A DNA stretch of 64,000 nt from Pseudomonadota bacterium (GCA_018820855.1 JAHJNL010000010.1:62001-126000), one strand, 5' to 3'; positions 41,399-50,782 are shown, numbered from the stretch's first letter. Translations and numbers: made by a program. The notes: generated by a model from the sequence alone, not told the origin.

Positions 41399-43609
41399 AT
41401 GTGCCCAAAATGTTTAAGTGAAATAATGACTCCGGGAGTAATCGGGGTTTCGCCGGAGACGCCGGTTTCCGACGCTCTTAAGGTTCTGCGAAATAAAAAT
41501 ATCAGTTGTGTGCTGGTCCTGGAAGACAGAGAGCCCATAGGTATTGTTACGGAGCGCAAGGTAGTTCAACTTGCGGCCAAGCAGGGGCTGCAGCTTGATA
41601 AGTATGTCGTCAGCGACATAATGACCTCCCCGCTTTTGACTGCTGGCCGAGAGATGGATATCTATTCGGCGTATGATCTTCTCAACACCCATAAAATCAG
41701 GCACCTGGTGGTTGTCGACGATGATAATAAACTCTGCGGAGTAGTGACCCAGTCCAATATGATGGATCATCTCGGTTATGAATATTTCATCGAATTCAAG
41801 AAAATATGTCAGGTCATGACCAGGGACCTGTTCACCGTCTCCCAAAATTATCCAGTGGAACAGGCTCTGCAGGAGATGGCCAGGATTTCTACAAGCTGTC
41901 TGGTTGTCGAGGAAAATGAGCGCCCCGTTGGTATCGTGACCGAACGCGACATGACTCGCATGTTGATCGATGGCACGGATATTTCCCGGTTGATTGTCAA
42001 AGAGATCATGAGCAAACCGGTTTATTCCGCCCAGTTGGATCTGCCTCTGCTTGAGGCGGCCCGGATTATGAAGGAAAAACGTATCCGCAGAATCGTGGTG
42101 GTGGATGAGAACGGGAAAATCGCAGGCTTAACAACCCAGTCTGATATCATCAAGGGGTTGCATGGCCAATATCTCCAGAATCTCAAACAGCTGGTGATTG
42201 AAAAAGACCGGGAATTGGAACAGACAAATCGAAAATTAGCGGAAAAGACCGTTTATCTCGACAATATCCTCCATTCTTCCGTGGATATGGGGATGATCGC
42301 AGCAGATTTAAATTGTCATATTGTCTATTTCAATCCGGCGGCAGAAAAACTCCTGGGACTTTCTGCAACCGAGGTGATTGGCCGTGATATCAGAGAGGTG
42401 CATAAGAAAAACGGGATTCTGGCAGTGCGTTTTGACAATCTCGTTGAGATGATTCAAGCGAGAAAACGGCATGAGTTTTCTTTTGTAAAAGCAGGGGAAA
42501 AGGGGGCGCGTTTTATCAAGGCTCTGGTAACCGGGATATGGGATCCGGAACGTAAGCTTGTCGGCTTTGTCCTCATGCTCCAGGATGTCACTGAGCGAAC
42601 CTTGGCCGAAACGGAAATCAAACGGCAGAAATCGGATCTTGAGTTGATCAATGTCGAGTTGTCGGCCCTTTATTCGGTTTCTTCCAAGATCAGCCGAACC
42701 CTTGAAATGTCGGAGCTGCTCAAGGAAGTCCTGGATGTGATCACCAAGATCGAGATTTTCAACTTTGCCCGGCAGGGAGGAGTCTTTACCGTTGATGGAG
42801 ATGAAATGCAGCTCGTCTCCCAGATCGGGGTGGTGGATGACTGGCTTGATTGTCAAAAATCAATGCGGATTGATGATTGTGTATGTGGTAAGGCCGTCAA
42901 AACCGGGGAGGTTGTCATTCTCGGTAGTGAGGAAATCAAAGGGGCAGGTCTGGAGAAAACAAAACTGCATGGAGCTGTTGTCGTTCCCCTTAAGGCCAAG
43001 GGAAAGGTGATGGGAGTGCTCTGTCTGTACACCTCATCTGATTTTTCCGGGATGAGTGAGGCTAAGATCACTCTCCTTTCAGCCATCGGCAATCAGGTCG
43101 GAATTGCCATGGAGAATGTCAGACTTTATGAGCAGACACGGTTTCTTTCCCTCTATGATCCGTTGACCAATGTGGCCAACAGGCGCTTTATGGATATGGG
43201 ACTTGAGAAATACTTTTCTTTTTCCAAGAGGTATGGAAAATCCTTTTCCATCATCATGCTGGATATTGATGATTTTAAAAAATACAATGACACTCACGGT
43301 CACAGCGCCGGAGATAAGATGCTTACCAGAGTCGCCCAGGTGCTGATTGAAGATATCAGGAATGCTGATGCCGTTGCCCGCTATGGGGGCGAGGAGTTTC
43401 TGGTTATGCTTCCCGAAACTACCCAGGCAGCGGCTCTTGTTACTGCAGAAAGGGTGAGGAAGGGTGTTGCTGAAAAAACCGATGTCACCATCAGTCTTGG
43501 TGTCGCCTCGTACAATCAGGAGATGGTGAAAAAGGAGGATCTGGTCAATAAGGCCGATGAGGCCCTGTACCGGTCCAAGAGAACAGGGAAAAACCGAGTT
43601 TCCTATTAA
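41399..43609 (+). CDS. Diguanylate cyclase with CBS, PAS and GAF domains
   Basis: 736 aa, no signal peptide or TM segment, so cytosolic. Two CBS pairs (about 1-260) show repeats of MTPGVIGVSPETPVSDAL, IMTSPLLT, VMTRDLFTV and IMSKPVYSA; CBS pairs usually bind adenine nucleotides. A PAS domain (about 290-400) and a GAF domain (about 430-580) follow. The C-terminal GGDEF domain has the active-site form YGGEEF near 662 and an RNAD inhibitory I-site five residues before it. It should make cyclic di-GMP and be product-inhibited. Energy charge sensing by the CBS part is an inference. The start ATG has a weak GGA upstream. Confidence 0.93.
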   Translation: MCPKCLSEIMTPGVIGVSPETPVSDALKVLRNKNISCVLVLEDREPIGIVTERKVVQLAAKQGLQLDKYVVSDIMTSPLLTAGREMDIYSAYDLLNTHKIRHLVVVDDDNKLCGVVTQSNMMDHLGYEYFIEFKKICQVMTRDLFTVSQNYPVEQALQEMARISTSCLVVEENERPVGIVTERDMTRMLIDGTDISRLIVKEIMSKPVYSAQLDLPLLEAARIMKEKRIRRIVVVDENGKIAGLTTQSDIIKGLHGQYLQNLKQLVIEKDRELEQTNRKLAEKTVYLDNILHSSVDMGMIAADLNCHIVYFNPAAEKLLGLSATEVIGRDIREVHKKNGILAVRFDNLVEMIQARKRHEFSFVKAGEKGARFIKALVTGIWDPERKLVGFVLMLQDVTERTLAETEIKRQKSDLELINVELSALYSVSSKISRTLEMSELLKEVLDVITKIEIFNFARQGGVFTVDGDEMQLVSQIGVVDDWLDCQKSMRIDDCVCGKAVKTGEVVILGSEEIKGAGLEKTKLHGAVVVPLKAKGKVMGVLCLYTSSDFSGMSEAKITLLSAIGNQVGIAMENVRLYEQTRFLSLYDPLTNVANRRFMDMGLEKYFSFSKRYGKSFSIIMLDIDDFKKYNDTHGHSAGDKMLTRVAQVLIEDIRNADAVARYGGEEFLVMLPETTQAAALVTAERVRKGVAEKTDVTISLGVASYNQEMVKKEDLVNKADEALYRSKRTGKNRVSY

Positions 43610-43749
43610 GTCTTCTGCCAGATGCAGAGCCATTCAATCTGTATGGCGTCATCGATCCCCTCTTTTTTTAAAAAAAATCCCAGTGCGCTCATGATCTGTT
43701 TGCCGTGAGTAATAAAAGAAAAAACGGTTTCTTCTCAAAAGGAAACAAA

Positions 43750-44370
43750 ATGCAAAAAAATACTCGTGTGCTGATTGTCCTTGTTGTCATTTGTTTGCTC
43801 CAGGCTTGTGCCAAGAGCAAACTTGTTAGCTCTTGGATGGATGAAGCCAGGACAGGATACCATACGGATAAGATATTGGTTCTCGGTGTTTTCAAGGATG
43901 CCATTACGCAGGAAATCTATGAGAACAGTTTTGTCGATCTTCTCAAAAATGCCGGGGTGCAGGCGGTTGCCGGAAACAAGTATGACTTGGGGCCGGAAAA
44001 ACCTCGGAAAGAGGCAATTGACTCGGCCTTGGAGAAATCAGGAGCAACAAGTGTGCTGATTACTCATGTGATAAGTGAAACGGAAAAGACAATTACCACG
44101 TCACCTGCGGATGATTATGCGCTATATGGAGGGTATTGGGATTCTTTCCACGGCTATTATGGGTATGTCTATGAACAGGTCTGGGGACCTGCTGACACTG
44201 TGGAAAAACTGTACGAGCGGAGAGAAGCAATTCTTTTTGATGCCGCTGGCGGAAAACCCGTCTGGTCTGCCCGTTCAGAAAGCGTTGATCTTGAAGGCCG
44301 GCTGAGAACTGACGATGAGCAACTGGAACGTCTTTTTGTTGCTGATTTGCGTAAGAAAAAAATCCTGTGA
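43750..44370 (+). CDS. Small lipoprotein (DUF4136-like)
   Basis: 206 aa from the ATG at 43750, which follows AAAGGAAACAAA; the track start 15 codons upstream is a GTG. The lipobox CLLQAC gives a lipid-anchored Cys near 20. The mature part (SSWMDEARTGYHTDKILVLGVFKD... EIYENSFVDLLKNAGVQAV) resembles DUF4136-type lipoproteins with an alpha/beta fold. There are Tyr/Gly-rich stretches in the middle (YALYGGYWDSFHGYYGYVYE). Outer-membrane anchoring is likely. The function is unknown. A strong terminator follows. Confidence 0.72.
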   Translation: MQKNTRVLIVLVVICLLQACAKSKLVSSWMDEARTGYHTDKILVLGVFKDAITQEIYENSFVDLLKNAGVQAVAGNKYDLGPEKPRKEAIDSALEKSGATSVLITHVISETEKTITTSPADDYALYGGYWDSFHGYYGYVYEQVWGPADTVEKLYERREAILFDAAGGKPVWSARSESVDLEGRLRTDDEQLERLFVADLRKKKIL

Positions 44371-44433
44371 GACCTGTTGTTGGGAAGTGTATTGAATTTT
44401 CTTGTTTTTGAATGCGTTGTCGTTTTTTTATGG

Positions 44434-44473
44434 AGCACCCCGGTCAGTTTTGACCGGGGTGCTTCTGTTTTTC
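44434..44473 (+). terminator. Rho-independent terminator
   Basis: AGCACCCCGGTCA (44434-44446) and TGACCGGGGTGCT (44451-44463) form a perfect 13-bp stem with a GTTT loop, followed by TCTGTTTTT. It ends the lipoprotein transcript. Confidence 0.85.
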
Positions 44474-44558
44474 CGGCATGTCCAGCCCTTTCAGCTCTTC
44501 ATCCTGATGGTTCTCTGCTTGAGAGTTGAAAGCAGAGAGGCCGGGCGCTGATCTCTGC

Positions 44559-45410
44559 TTATTTGGTTTTGCCGTTGCCAGTGCTGCTTTTGGCTTTGCC
44601 CTTGTCTGTATTCCCGTTGTCGCTGTTGCTGCCGCCACTGTTGCTGCCGCCGCTGTTGCCTGGCCCGCCACTGGAATCACGTGCACTGGAACTGTTGTCG
44701 GAACCGCCTTTCACATTGGCGCTGTTGCCTTGGGTCTGTGCACCCTTGGCAAGTCCCATGCCCTTATCGGTACCGGAATCCTTGGCGGTGCTCAGACCGT
44801 GTCCTTTGGCCCAGCCGGTTTTGGTGTCTCTGATGGTGGCTTCGGCAATCTCAGTGTCTCCAGCAGTCAGGTCGGTCTCTCCGCTGATCATATTGCGGTG
44901 GCGATTGCGGTGTGTGTAGCCAAGTCCCAACAGACCGGGTTGTACACCAAGTTCATGGGCAATCTGTCCCCAACCCATGTTGTCGTCACGCATCTCTTTG
45001 ATATCAGCAGTCAACACCCCTGCGAGATCTGCAATGGCCTCGGCGTAGGCATCTTCAGCAGCAGCGAGGGCCTCTGCAGCGGCCTCTATGGCGTCCTGGT
45101 CTGCAGCCGCTTCGGCGTCAGCAAGGGCGTCCTGGGCATCTGAGACAGCCTGCTGGGCATCAGCTGTCGCTTCATTGGCTTCTGCGGCAGCTGCTTCGGC
45201 CAGACTTGCAGCATGGGCTGCCTGGGCTGGATTGCTGAATGTCGGGCTGTCATCTCCCAGAGTGCTGTCATCAGCGCTTTCAAGGTCGCTGGCTGCCGGA
45301 CTTTCAGTATCCGCAATGCCATCATCAACCGAATCTTCACAAAAAGCGGTTTGTCCGTGTGACAAAATCAAAAAGCTGATTGCTGTCAGGTAAAGTAAAA
45401 ATTTCTTCAT
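44559..45410 (-). CDS. Secreted Ala-rich, Gly/Ser/Asn-tailed protein
   Basis: 283 aa. A signal peptide (MKKFLLYLTAISFLILSHGQTAFC) is followed by an acidic stretch, then about 80 residues rich in Ala, Glu and Asp that should be a long helix (AAAAEANEATADAQQAVSDA). Next is a conserved-looking segment, IKEMRDDNMGWGQIAHELGV, and the C-terminal third is Gly/Ser/Asn/Lys-rich and probably disordered. The GWGxIAxELGV motif recurs in secreted proteins of Deltaproteobacteria whose function is not known. The start overlaps the end of the TPR gene by 4 bp, so it belongs to the ECF sigma factor cassette and may be a target or effector of it. Confidence 0.75.
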   Translation of the reverse strand: MKKFLLYLTAISFLILSHGQTAFCEDSVDDGIADTESPAASDLESADDSTLGDDSPTFSNPAQAAHAASLAEAAAAEANEATADAQQAVSDAQDALADAEAAADQDAIEAAAEALAAAEDAYAEAIADLAGVLTADIKEMRDDNMGWGQIAHELGVQPGLLGLGYTHRNRHRNMISGETDLTAGDTEIAEATIRDTKTGWAKGHGLSTAKDSGTDKGMGLAKGAQTQGNSANVKGGSDNSSSARDSSGGPGNSGGSNSGGSNSDNGNTDKGKAKSSTGNGKTK

Positions 45411-46561
45411 ATTTGTTTCTCCTCTGTTGTACCCATCTCTTTATTGGCAAAGATCAAAATCCCTTTGGTAAGATGATAGGGGTTAGTGTTTGCAGTAACG
45501 GTTTCAGCCTCTCCAAACCAGCTTAATCGGATTCGGGATTGTACTTTTTTGCCTGTGGCGGCAAGGAGCAGGTTCTTGAGTTCCTGGGCCTGAGATTTCG
45601 CTGATTCACTGTCTTTTTCCTGAAATGTGACAATGTTCAAGTCCAGATTCGGATTCTCCAGCAGCAGGAGAGCAAGGGTTCTGATCTCTCTGTCCCGGTC
45701 GTCCGGGGAATTGCTTTCCCCCAGGAGGGCCTGGTGGGAAAACACAATTCTTCGGTTACCCAGCTGGTATGAGCGGTAGCTGAAATCACCGAGGTTGTTG
45801 AGGTGGGAAACAGCGCGCCCGGCCCATTTTCCGGAACGGTGGTGGGTGAGGTACTGTTTCCAGGCCTCTCTCTCTTCGTTCCGTTGTCCTTTTTCCCTGT
45901 AGATCAGTCCCTTGTTGTACAGTGCTGCAGACTCCTGAGGGTTCAGGGTCAATACGGCTTCATACTGGGTAAGAGCTGCATCCAGTTCTCCTGACTCGAG
46001 GAAATTATGGCCCAAGTTGAGGAGGAGAGGGAGTGCGTCGGAAGCATGGGCCAGACCTCTCTGATAGCTTGCGCGTTCAAGTTCAAGATTGTCTGTGGCC
46101 TGGTAGGCCAGTCCTTCATAATAGGCGTATTCAGGATTCTCGGGTACAAGTCTTCCTGCTTCCTGAAGGTAGGGCAGCGCCTCTTCTCTCTGCCCTGCGA
46201 CCAGCAGGTGACGACCTTGCTGAAAGATTTCCTGGATATCGGCGCCCGCTTCGACAACAGAGAGCTTTTGTCTGGGGTCATTGCCTTGCAGGAAGGAGGC
46301 ATTTTGTGAATTAAGTGTCAGGCCCATCCAGAAGGCAAGGCCAAGGGCAGTAACTCCTGCCGCCAGACGGATGGGATGCAAGGTGAACGTCCGGGGAGTT
46401 GTGAACAGCCTCGTTATCTGCCTGAGCAGAGAAGATGGTTTTTCTTCTATCTGTCGCATTATCCTGTGCGTCAAATAAGGTGGTTCCTTTTCTTCCGGAA
46501 GTTTGTGCAGAAGTTCCTTGAGCTTGTCCGTAGTATAGTGCTGATCGATTTGTTCAGGCAT
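45407..46561 (-). CDS. TPR membrane protein, putative anti-sigma factor
   Basis: 384 aa from the ATG at 46561, which has GGAGG eight bases upstream inside the end of the sigma factor gene. The N-terminal 60 residues (DKLKELLHKLPEEKEPPYLTHRIMRQIEEKP) look like an anti-sigma-type cytosolic segment, though without a zinc HxxxCxxC motif. One membrane helix (LAAGVTALGLAFWMGLTL) follows, then TPR repeats (YAYYEGLAYQATDNLELERA, AALYNKGLIYREKGQRNEE). The C-terminal 120 residues have a segment like a weak OmpA-type domain (SQAQELKNLLLAATGKKVQSRI). It overlaps the sigma factor gene by 8 bp, which supports a sigma/anti-sigma pairing. Membrane topology was judged by eye. Confidence 0.75.
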   Translation of the reverse strand: MPEQIDQHYTTDKLKELLHKLPEEKEPPYLTHRIMRQIEEKPSSLLRQITRLFTTPRTFTLHPIRLAAGVTALGLAFWMGLTLNSQNASFLQGNDPRQKLSVVEAGADIQEIFQQGRHLLVAGQREEALPYLQEAGRLVPENPEYAYYEGLAYQATDNLELERASYQRGLAHASDALPLLLNLGHNFLESGELDAALTQYEAVLTLNPQESAALYNKGLIYREKGQRNEEREAWKQYLTHHRSGKWAGRAVSHLNNLGDFSYRSYQLGNRRIVFSHQALLGESNSPDDRDREIRTLALLLLENPNLDLNIVTFQEKDSESAKSQAQELKNLLLAATGKKVQSRIRLSWFGEAETVTANTNPYHLTKGILIFANKEMGTTEEKQI

Positions 46562-47108
46562 CAGTGTCACCTCCCAGTCTTTTCTGGAGCTCTGCCAGGG
46601 ACCTGTGCAGTCTCATTTTTACGGCGCTGGGCGTGAGCTCAAAAATTTCGGCCAGTTCAGTGATTGAATGATCATAATGGTATCTGAGCATGAGCAGTTC
46701 TCGTTTTTCCAGTGGCAGAGTCATCATTGCCTGCGTTACACGATCCATCCTTTCCTGGTCTTCCACTTGCTCTACCGGAGATTTCTGTCTCTGTTGCGTT
46801 GGTTCCTGAGTGGGCGGAAAGGAGGTCTCTTGTACTTGTCGTTTCTGCTTTCTCAGCCAATCGCGGGCATGGTTCATGGACAAGGTATAGAGCCAGGAAA
46901 AAAAGCTGCGCTTTCTTTGAAAATGGTTCAGTTTTTCAAAGGTCTTGCAGAATACATCCTGGGTCAGGTCTGCCGCATCTTCCGGGGACCGGCTGCAGCG
47001 ATACATCAGATTGTAGATCTGATTCTGGTAACGGCATATGAGTATTTCAAATGCCTGAGTATCCCCTTGCAGTACCTGGCTGACTATCGATTCGTCTGTT
47101 TGCTCCAT
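46554..47108 (-). CDS. ECF-type RNA polymerase sigma factor
   Basis: 184 aa, the usual length of an RpoE-like extracytoplasmic function sigma factor. Region 2 is visible as FEILICRYQNQIYNLMYRCSRSPEDAADLTQDVF (quoted in part) and SFFSWLYTLSMNHARDWLR. Region 4 reads LPLEKRELLMLRYHYDHSITELAEIFELTPSAVKMRLHRSL (quoted in part), a helix-turn-helix that binds the -35 element. A linker rich in Gln, Pro and Thr separates them. It heads the cassette with the TPR protein and the secreted Ala-rich protein. Confidence 0.93.
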   Translation of the reverse strand: MEQTDESIVSQVLQGDTQAFEILICRYQNQIYNLMYRCSRSPEDAADLTQDVFCKTFEKLNHFQRKRSFFSWLYTLSMNHARDWLRKQKRQVQETSFPPTQEPTQQRQKSPVEQVEDQERMDRVTQAMMTLPLEKRELLMLRYHYDHSITELAEIFELTPSAVKMRLHRSLAELQKRLGGDTDA

Positions 47109-47329
47109 GAAACGTTATTTAACCTTTTGTTGAGATATACGATGAACCTGGGAAGTGGTCACAAAAATAAAAGATTATTTTGAGTCTCTACAATGGTTGC
47201 TGAGAATTGGAGGGTGAAAAAAGAAGGGAAGGAGTTGTTTGGCGGGATGGTTGGTATGGCAGACAAGCGTTGGAATTCGTGCTGGAATCTGTTTGTGATC
47301 CTCCCCGCAATTGGTGGAGGTGGACAATT

Positions 47330-48334
47330 TCAGATCCCGCTTATAAAAAAGGCAACAGATTCATCAACCGACAGTTTTTTTCCTTGTATGGTGATTTTCT
47401 CGGGTTGAGAAAACCAGCTGGTACCAATATCTTTTTTCGTTATCTCCGGGTTGTTATCCAGCAGGTGTTTTTTTATGGCCTGCGCCTTTTCTTTGGCCAG
47501 AGCTTTGTTGTTTTTCTGATAAACGATTACCTGCAGGCTTCCTTTATGCATGTTCTTGAAAATTGTGGCGATCAGTTTTAACGAAGGAGAGGAACCCCGT
47601 TCGAGGTTGGCAGTAAACGGTTGAAAGGCAATTTTTTCAATTGAGACAGTTCTGGCTCCCAGGCGATAATTGCGATAGGAGAAGTCCTGTAAACTGTTCA
47701 GGTGAGTAACGGCCTGGCGGGCCATGGCGCCAGAGGGGTAGCGAGCAAGGTACTCCAGCCAGGCCTGTTTTTCTTCCGGCGTCCTGTCCAGTTTGGAAAA
47801 GATGAGTGCGCGGTTATAGAGTGCTGATGGACTGTCCGGCCAGAGTTTAAGCGCCTTGTTGTAATTTTCCAAAGCCATTGTGTATTGCTTGGCCTGCAGG
47901 AGATTGTGGCCATAATAGAGCAGGGCCTGCAGATGCTTTTTCTCAAGGCTTAAGGCTTTTTCGTATTGCTGCCTCTCTTGTTTTCTCTGGTTCAGGCTGC
48001 CATAGGCAACACCTGTCCAGAAATGATAGTCGGCATCGTCGGGTTTGAGCGTACAGGCCTTTTGCAGGTATGGTAAGGCCTTTTCGTTTTTGTTGTTGGC
48101 CAGGAGCATGCGACCATAAAGGTAATTGTTCAGATGGCTGTCCGGGTCTTTCTGCAGGGCATGCTGGAATTTTTTTTCACCTTCCTGATATTTTTTGTGG
48201 CTGAGATAATAGTCTCCCTGCACGGTTGATTTGACGACCCCGCCAAAGTCCTTAAGGCTGTTTTGTAATGTCGTTACGCAGCCGGAAAGAAAAAAGGGGG
48301 CTATGAGGAAGAAAAGTATAAGGGGCCTGTTCAT
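47330..48334 (-). CDS. TPR lipoprotein, paralogue of the 45.4-46.6 kb protein
   Basis: 334 aa. The signal sequence ends in a lipobox (FFLSGC, Cys near 19). Four or five TPR units follow (YLSHKKYQEGEKKFQHALQK; NNYLYGRMLLANNKNEKAL; FWTGVAYGSLNQRKQERQQ; ALYNRALIFSKLDRTPEEK). The end (HLNSLQDFSYRNYRLGART, then AIKKHLLDNNPEITKKDIGTSWF) aligns with HLNNLGDFSYRSYQLGNRR and SRIRLSWFGEAE in the putative anti-sigma protein, so the two share a C-terminal domain. It lies 221 bp before the sigma factor gene on the same strand and may be in the same regulon. Confidence 0.8.
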   Translation of the reverse strand: MNRPLILFFLIAPFFLSGCVTTLQNSLKDFGGVVKSTVQGDYYLSHKKYQEGEKKFQHALQKDPDSHLNNYLYGRMLLANNKNEKALPYLQKACTLKPDDADYHFWTGVAYGSLNQRKQERQQYEKALSLEKKHLQALLYYGHNLLQAKQYTMALENYNKALKLWPDSPSALYNRALIFSKLDRTPEEKQAWLEYLARYPSGAMARQAVTHLNSLQDFSYRNYRLGARTVSIEKIAFQPFTANLERGSSPSLKLIATIFKNMHKGSLQVIVYQKNNKALAKEKAQAIKKHLLDNNPEITKKDIGTSWFSQPEKITIQGKKLSVDESVAFFISGI

Positions 48335-48899
48335 GTTGTTGACTGGAAAAAGTATGTAAAGTCCTTTCTGATTGAAGAGGAATACACTGTTGGAGTGTGG
48401 ATCGGCTTCGCAGTAGATTGCTTGTGAGCTATAGAGTCAGTTTTGTCCGCGAGAGCGGAATGCTTGTTCTTAATCTCTGTCTTGTCAGGTGCTTCTGCAG
48501 ACAAGCAAATTTCGTATAATAACGTGTATACTCGGAAAATTATTTTTTGTTAGTTATTTCTGATTGACTGGAATGTTTTCCTGAACAGGAGGCCGCTCTG
48601 TTTTATCATCCTGATAAGACAGAATATGTATGGTTTACGCTGGCTCTGTCTACCTTCTGGTTGCAAAGAAAATCTTGGACAGGAGAAAATTGAATTGTGA
48701 AAAATTAAAGTGCTCCTGAGCGGCATCACATCTGGAGAGAACAGTTTTTTTAAAACAAGAAATATTAAGTATCGAATGAGAAAATTTATGTCACAGGATT
48801 GCTGAATATTGCTTTGAAAAGTATCTTGCTACAGTTCTTTTTGGAAAATTTCTGTCCGTGGAGATTTTTTATTCCTGTTCTGTTTAACTGAGTTGAGCC
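48335..48899. other. Divergent intergenic region without a gene
   Basis: 565 bp between the TPR lipoprotein (minus) and the DUF2207 gene (plus). Nothing coding is supported. Near 48676-48695 the sequence CTTGGACAGGAGAAAATTGA matches the end of the PilZ gene at 33196 in 19 of 20 bases, but the frame is broken around it. Confidence 0.4.
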
Positions 48900-50246
48900 A
48901 TGACCACTGTTTTTCACTTATTCTTTTTGTGTGTCTTGTTGCTTCCCCATGCTGTTGTTGCCCGGACCATTTTCTGGCATGACATGGAAGTCAAGGCCAG
49001 TCTGGACGGAGATGGCTGTCTTCATATTCGGGAAGAGCAGACTATGGTGTTCTCTGGGAACTGGAACGGTGGTGAGCGGGATTTTCAGGTGCGGCCTGGC
49101 CAGCGTATGCAATTTGAGGGGATCAGTCGACTTGATGAGAATGGCCAGGAAATTCCACTTATCCAAGGAGATATGAAACTGGTGGATCACTGGGATTATA
49201 ATGGCAGCACCACAATCCGTTGGCGTTCCCGCTTGCCGTCAGATCCCGTTTTTAACAAGACAAAGATTACCTACGTTTTACGCTACAGTCTCAGTCACAT
49301 CTTGATTGCCAATAAGGAAGGCTATCTGCTCAACCATGATTTCTGTTTTCCGGAGCGGAGTGGGCTGGTGAAAAATTTTCGCCTGGACCTTGAGTTCGAT
49401 CCGGTCTGGCAGAGTCCCCCGGTAAGCATGATCCGCACCAATATCGCCCCGGGGCAGGGGGTTGTTCTGCGGCAACAGCTTTATTTCTCCGGGCAGGGCA
49501 CCCCAACCATTTTTAAAAAGCAGCCTTCAGCTCCTGCCACTATTCCATCGTTGCCAGCGTCTCCTGCTGCGGTCTGGCTTCGTTTAATCCTCCTCGTCGT
49601 CCTTATGGCAGGAAGCCTGTGGCGGATAAGGATGTTTTTTCGGTGGGAAAATGGTCTTGAGCGTTTTGTTCGAGTGGAGTCAGCAGATACGATAGATCGG
49701 CGATGGCTGGAGAAAGAACTCTTTGTCTATAAGCCCGAGGTGGTTGGGGCAACATGGGATAAGACATCGTCCACAGCTGAAGTGGCGGCAGTCCTTGCCC
49801 GCTTAGTGCAGGAGGGCAGGATGGAGAGTTGGCTGGAGCCGTATCGACTGCCTTTTTTTAATTATCGCATCCCAGGTATGGCACCTGTTCTCCACCTGAA
49901 ACTCTTGCAGGCCAGGGGATCTTTTTTGGGCTATGAACAGAAGCTGATCAAGGGACTCTTTGTTAACAACAGTATGACAACGGATACAAAAACTATAAGA
50001 AATTATTATCAAAAAAAGCAGAGGACCTTTGATCCGGTGTCGAAGATACAGGAGCCGTTGAAGAGGCAGATGGAAAAGCTGACCGATGAGGGGGAAATCC
50101 GTTTGAAGATGATATGGATGCCCACTGTGGTGCTTGCTGGATTTTTGGTACTTTTGTTATTTCCCAGCTCGGCTCTGTTGCTACTGGGTCTTTTTTTCTT
50201 GGCTGCGGCAAGCATTAATAATATCATTAATCTCCTCAGATCATGA
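48900..50246 (+). CDS. DUF2207 membrane protein, C-terminus cut by an in-frame TGA
   Basis: 448 aa to the TGA at 50244-50246. A signal peptide (HLFFLCVLLLPHAVVA) precedes the DUF2207 domain: MEVKASLDGDGCLHIREEQTMVF, WRSRLPSDPVFNKTKITYVL and a LNHDFCFPERSG segment. A TM helix (LRLILLVVLMAGSLWRI) follows near 230, then a cytosolic region with WDKTSSTAEVAAVLARL, and a second TM pair near 405-440. The reading frame stays open after the TGA for 107 codons and ends in the Gly/Ser-rich tail usual for this family. So either the gene is a recent nonsense mutant or the TGA is read through. Its role is unknown. Confidence 0.8.
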   Translation: MTTVFHLFFLCVLLLPHAVVARTIFWHDMEVKASLDGDGCLHIREEQTMVFSGNWNGGERDFQVRPGQRMQFEGISRLDENGQEIPLIQGDMKLVDHWDYNGSTTIRWRSRLPSDPVFNKTKITYVLRYSLSHILIANKEGYLLNHDFCFPERSGLVKNFRLDLEFDPVWQSPPVSMIRTNIAPGQGVVLRQQLYFSGQGTPTIFKKQPSAPATIPSLPASPAAVWLRLILLVVLMAGSLWRIRMFFRWENGLERFVRVESADTIDRRWLEKELFVYKPEVVGATWDKTSSTAEVAAVLARLVQEGRMESWLEPYRLPFFNYRIPGMAPVLHLKLLQARGSFLGYEQKLIKGLFVNNSMTTDTKTIRNYYQKKQRTFDPVSKIQEPLKRQMEKLTDEGEIRLKMIWMPTVVLAGFLVLLLFPSSALLLLGLFFLAAASINNIINLLRS

Positions 50247-50570
50247 GAGAGTGTTGAGGGACTGGCTTTACATCGCAGGTTTGCTGCGGCGCGCAATTAT
50301 TTTAAGCAGGAACTGGCTTGTGCGGAACCGGAAATCAGCGATTCCTGGTTTCGTAAATATGGCCGCTTCGCTGGCAGTACCCTTGGCGTAACTGCTGGCA
50401 GTTCCGGACCAGGGTTTACTGGTGGCGGTGGGGCCTTTGGCGGTGGGGGGGCCAGCGGTTCATGGAGCACGGCAGTAGGCTCGCTTGCTGCGAGTGGCAG
50501 TGATTCTTCTTCCGGCAGTGGCTCCAGCGGCGGAGGCAGTTCCGGAGGTGGGGGAGGAGGAGGGTGGTGA
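50247..50570 (+). pseudogene. In-frame C-terminal part of the DUF2207 gene after a TGA codon
   Basis: Same frame as the upstream gene, open for 107 codons to TGA at 50568. It begins ESVEGLALHRRFAAARNYF, then DSWFRKYGRFAG, and ends in TGGGGAFGGGGASGSW and a run of Ser/Gly with a final Trp. DUF2207 proteins normally end in an E-G-L-x-x-(Y/F)-(I/L) helix and a GGGGxSGGGGGGGW-type tail, so the piece clearly belongs to the upstream gene. No credible start codon or ribosome-binding site precedes it. Confidence 0.72.
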
Positions 50571-50782
50571 AAATATTCAGGTATGAGGTGTGGATTGCTG
50601 AGTTTTGCTGTTTAAACTGGAAATTGATCATCTGCTGAACGGCCTCAGAATACTGAGAAGTCGTGTTTGGTCACTGCGTCTGGTTGATATGATACTGCTA
50701 TTCTATGCTTTTTGTGGTATTTTTGAATGCTACTATTTTAGTTCACTCAGGGTTTTTCTTCCAATTAGAAGTGGGTATTGCA

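Noticed and set aside
44526-45143. Plus-strand ORF of 205 aa
   Set aside because: Shadow of the Ala/Gly-rich secreted protein; G/C-rich low-complexity codons give long open frames on the other strand.
48676-48695. 20-bp near match to the end of the PilZ gene at 33.2 kb as a PilZ pseudogene
   Set aside because: Match is too short and the frame is broken on both sides; chance cannot be excluded.
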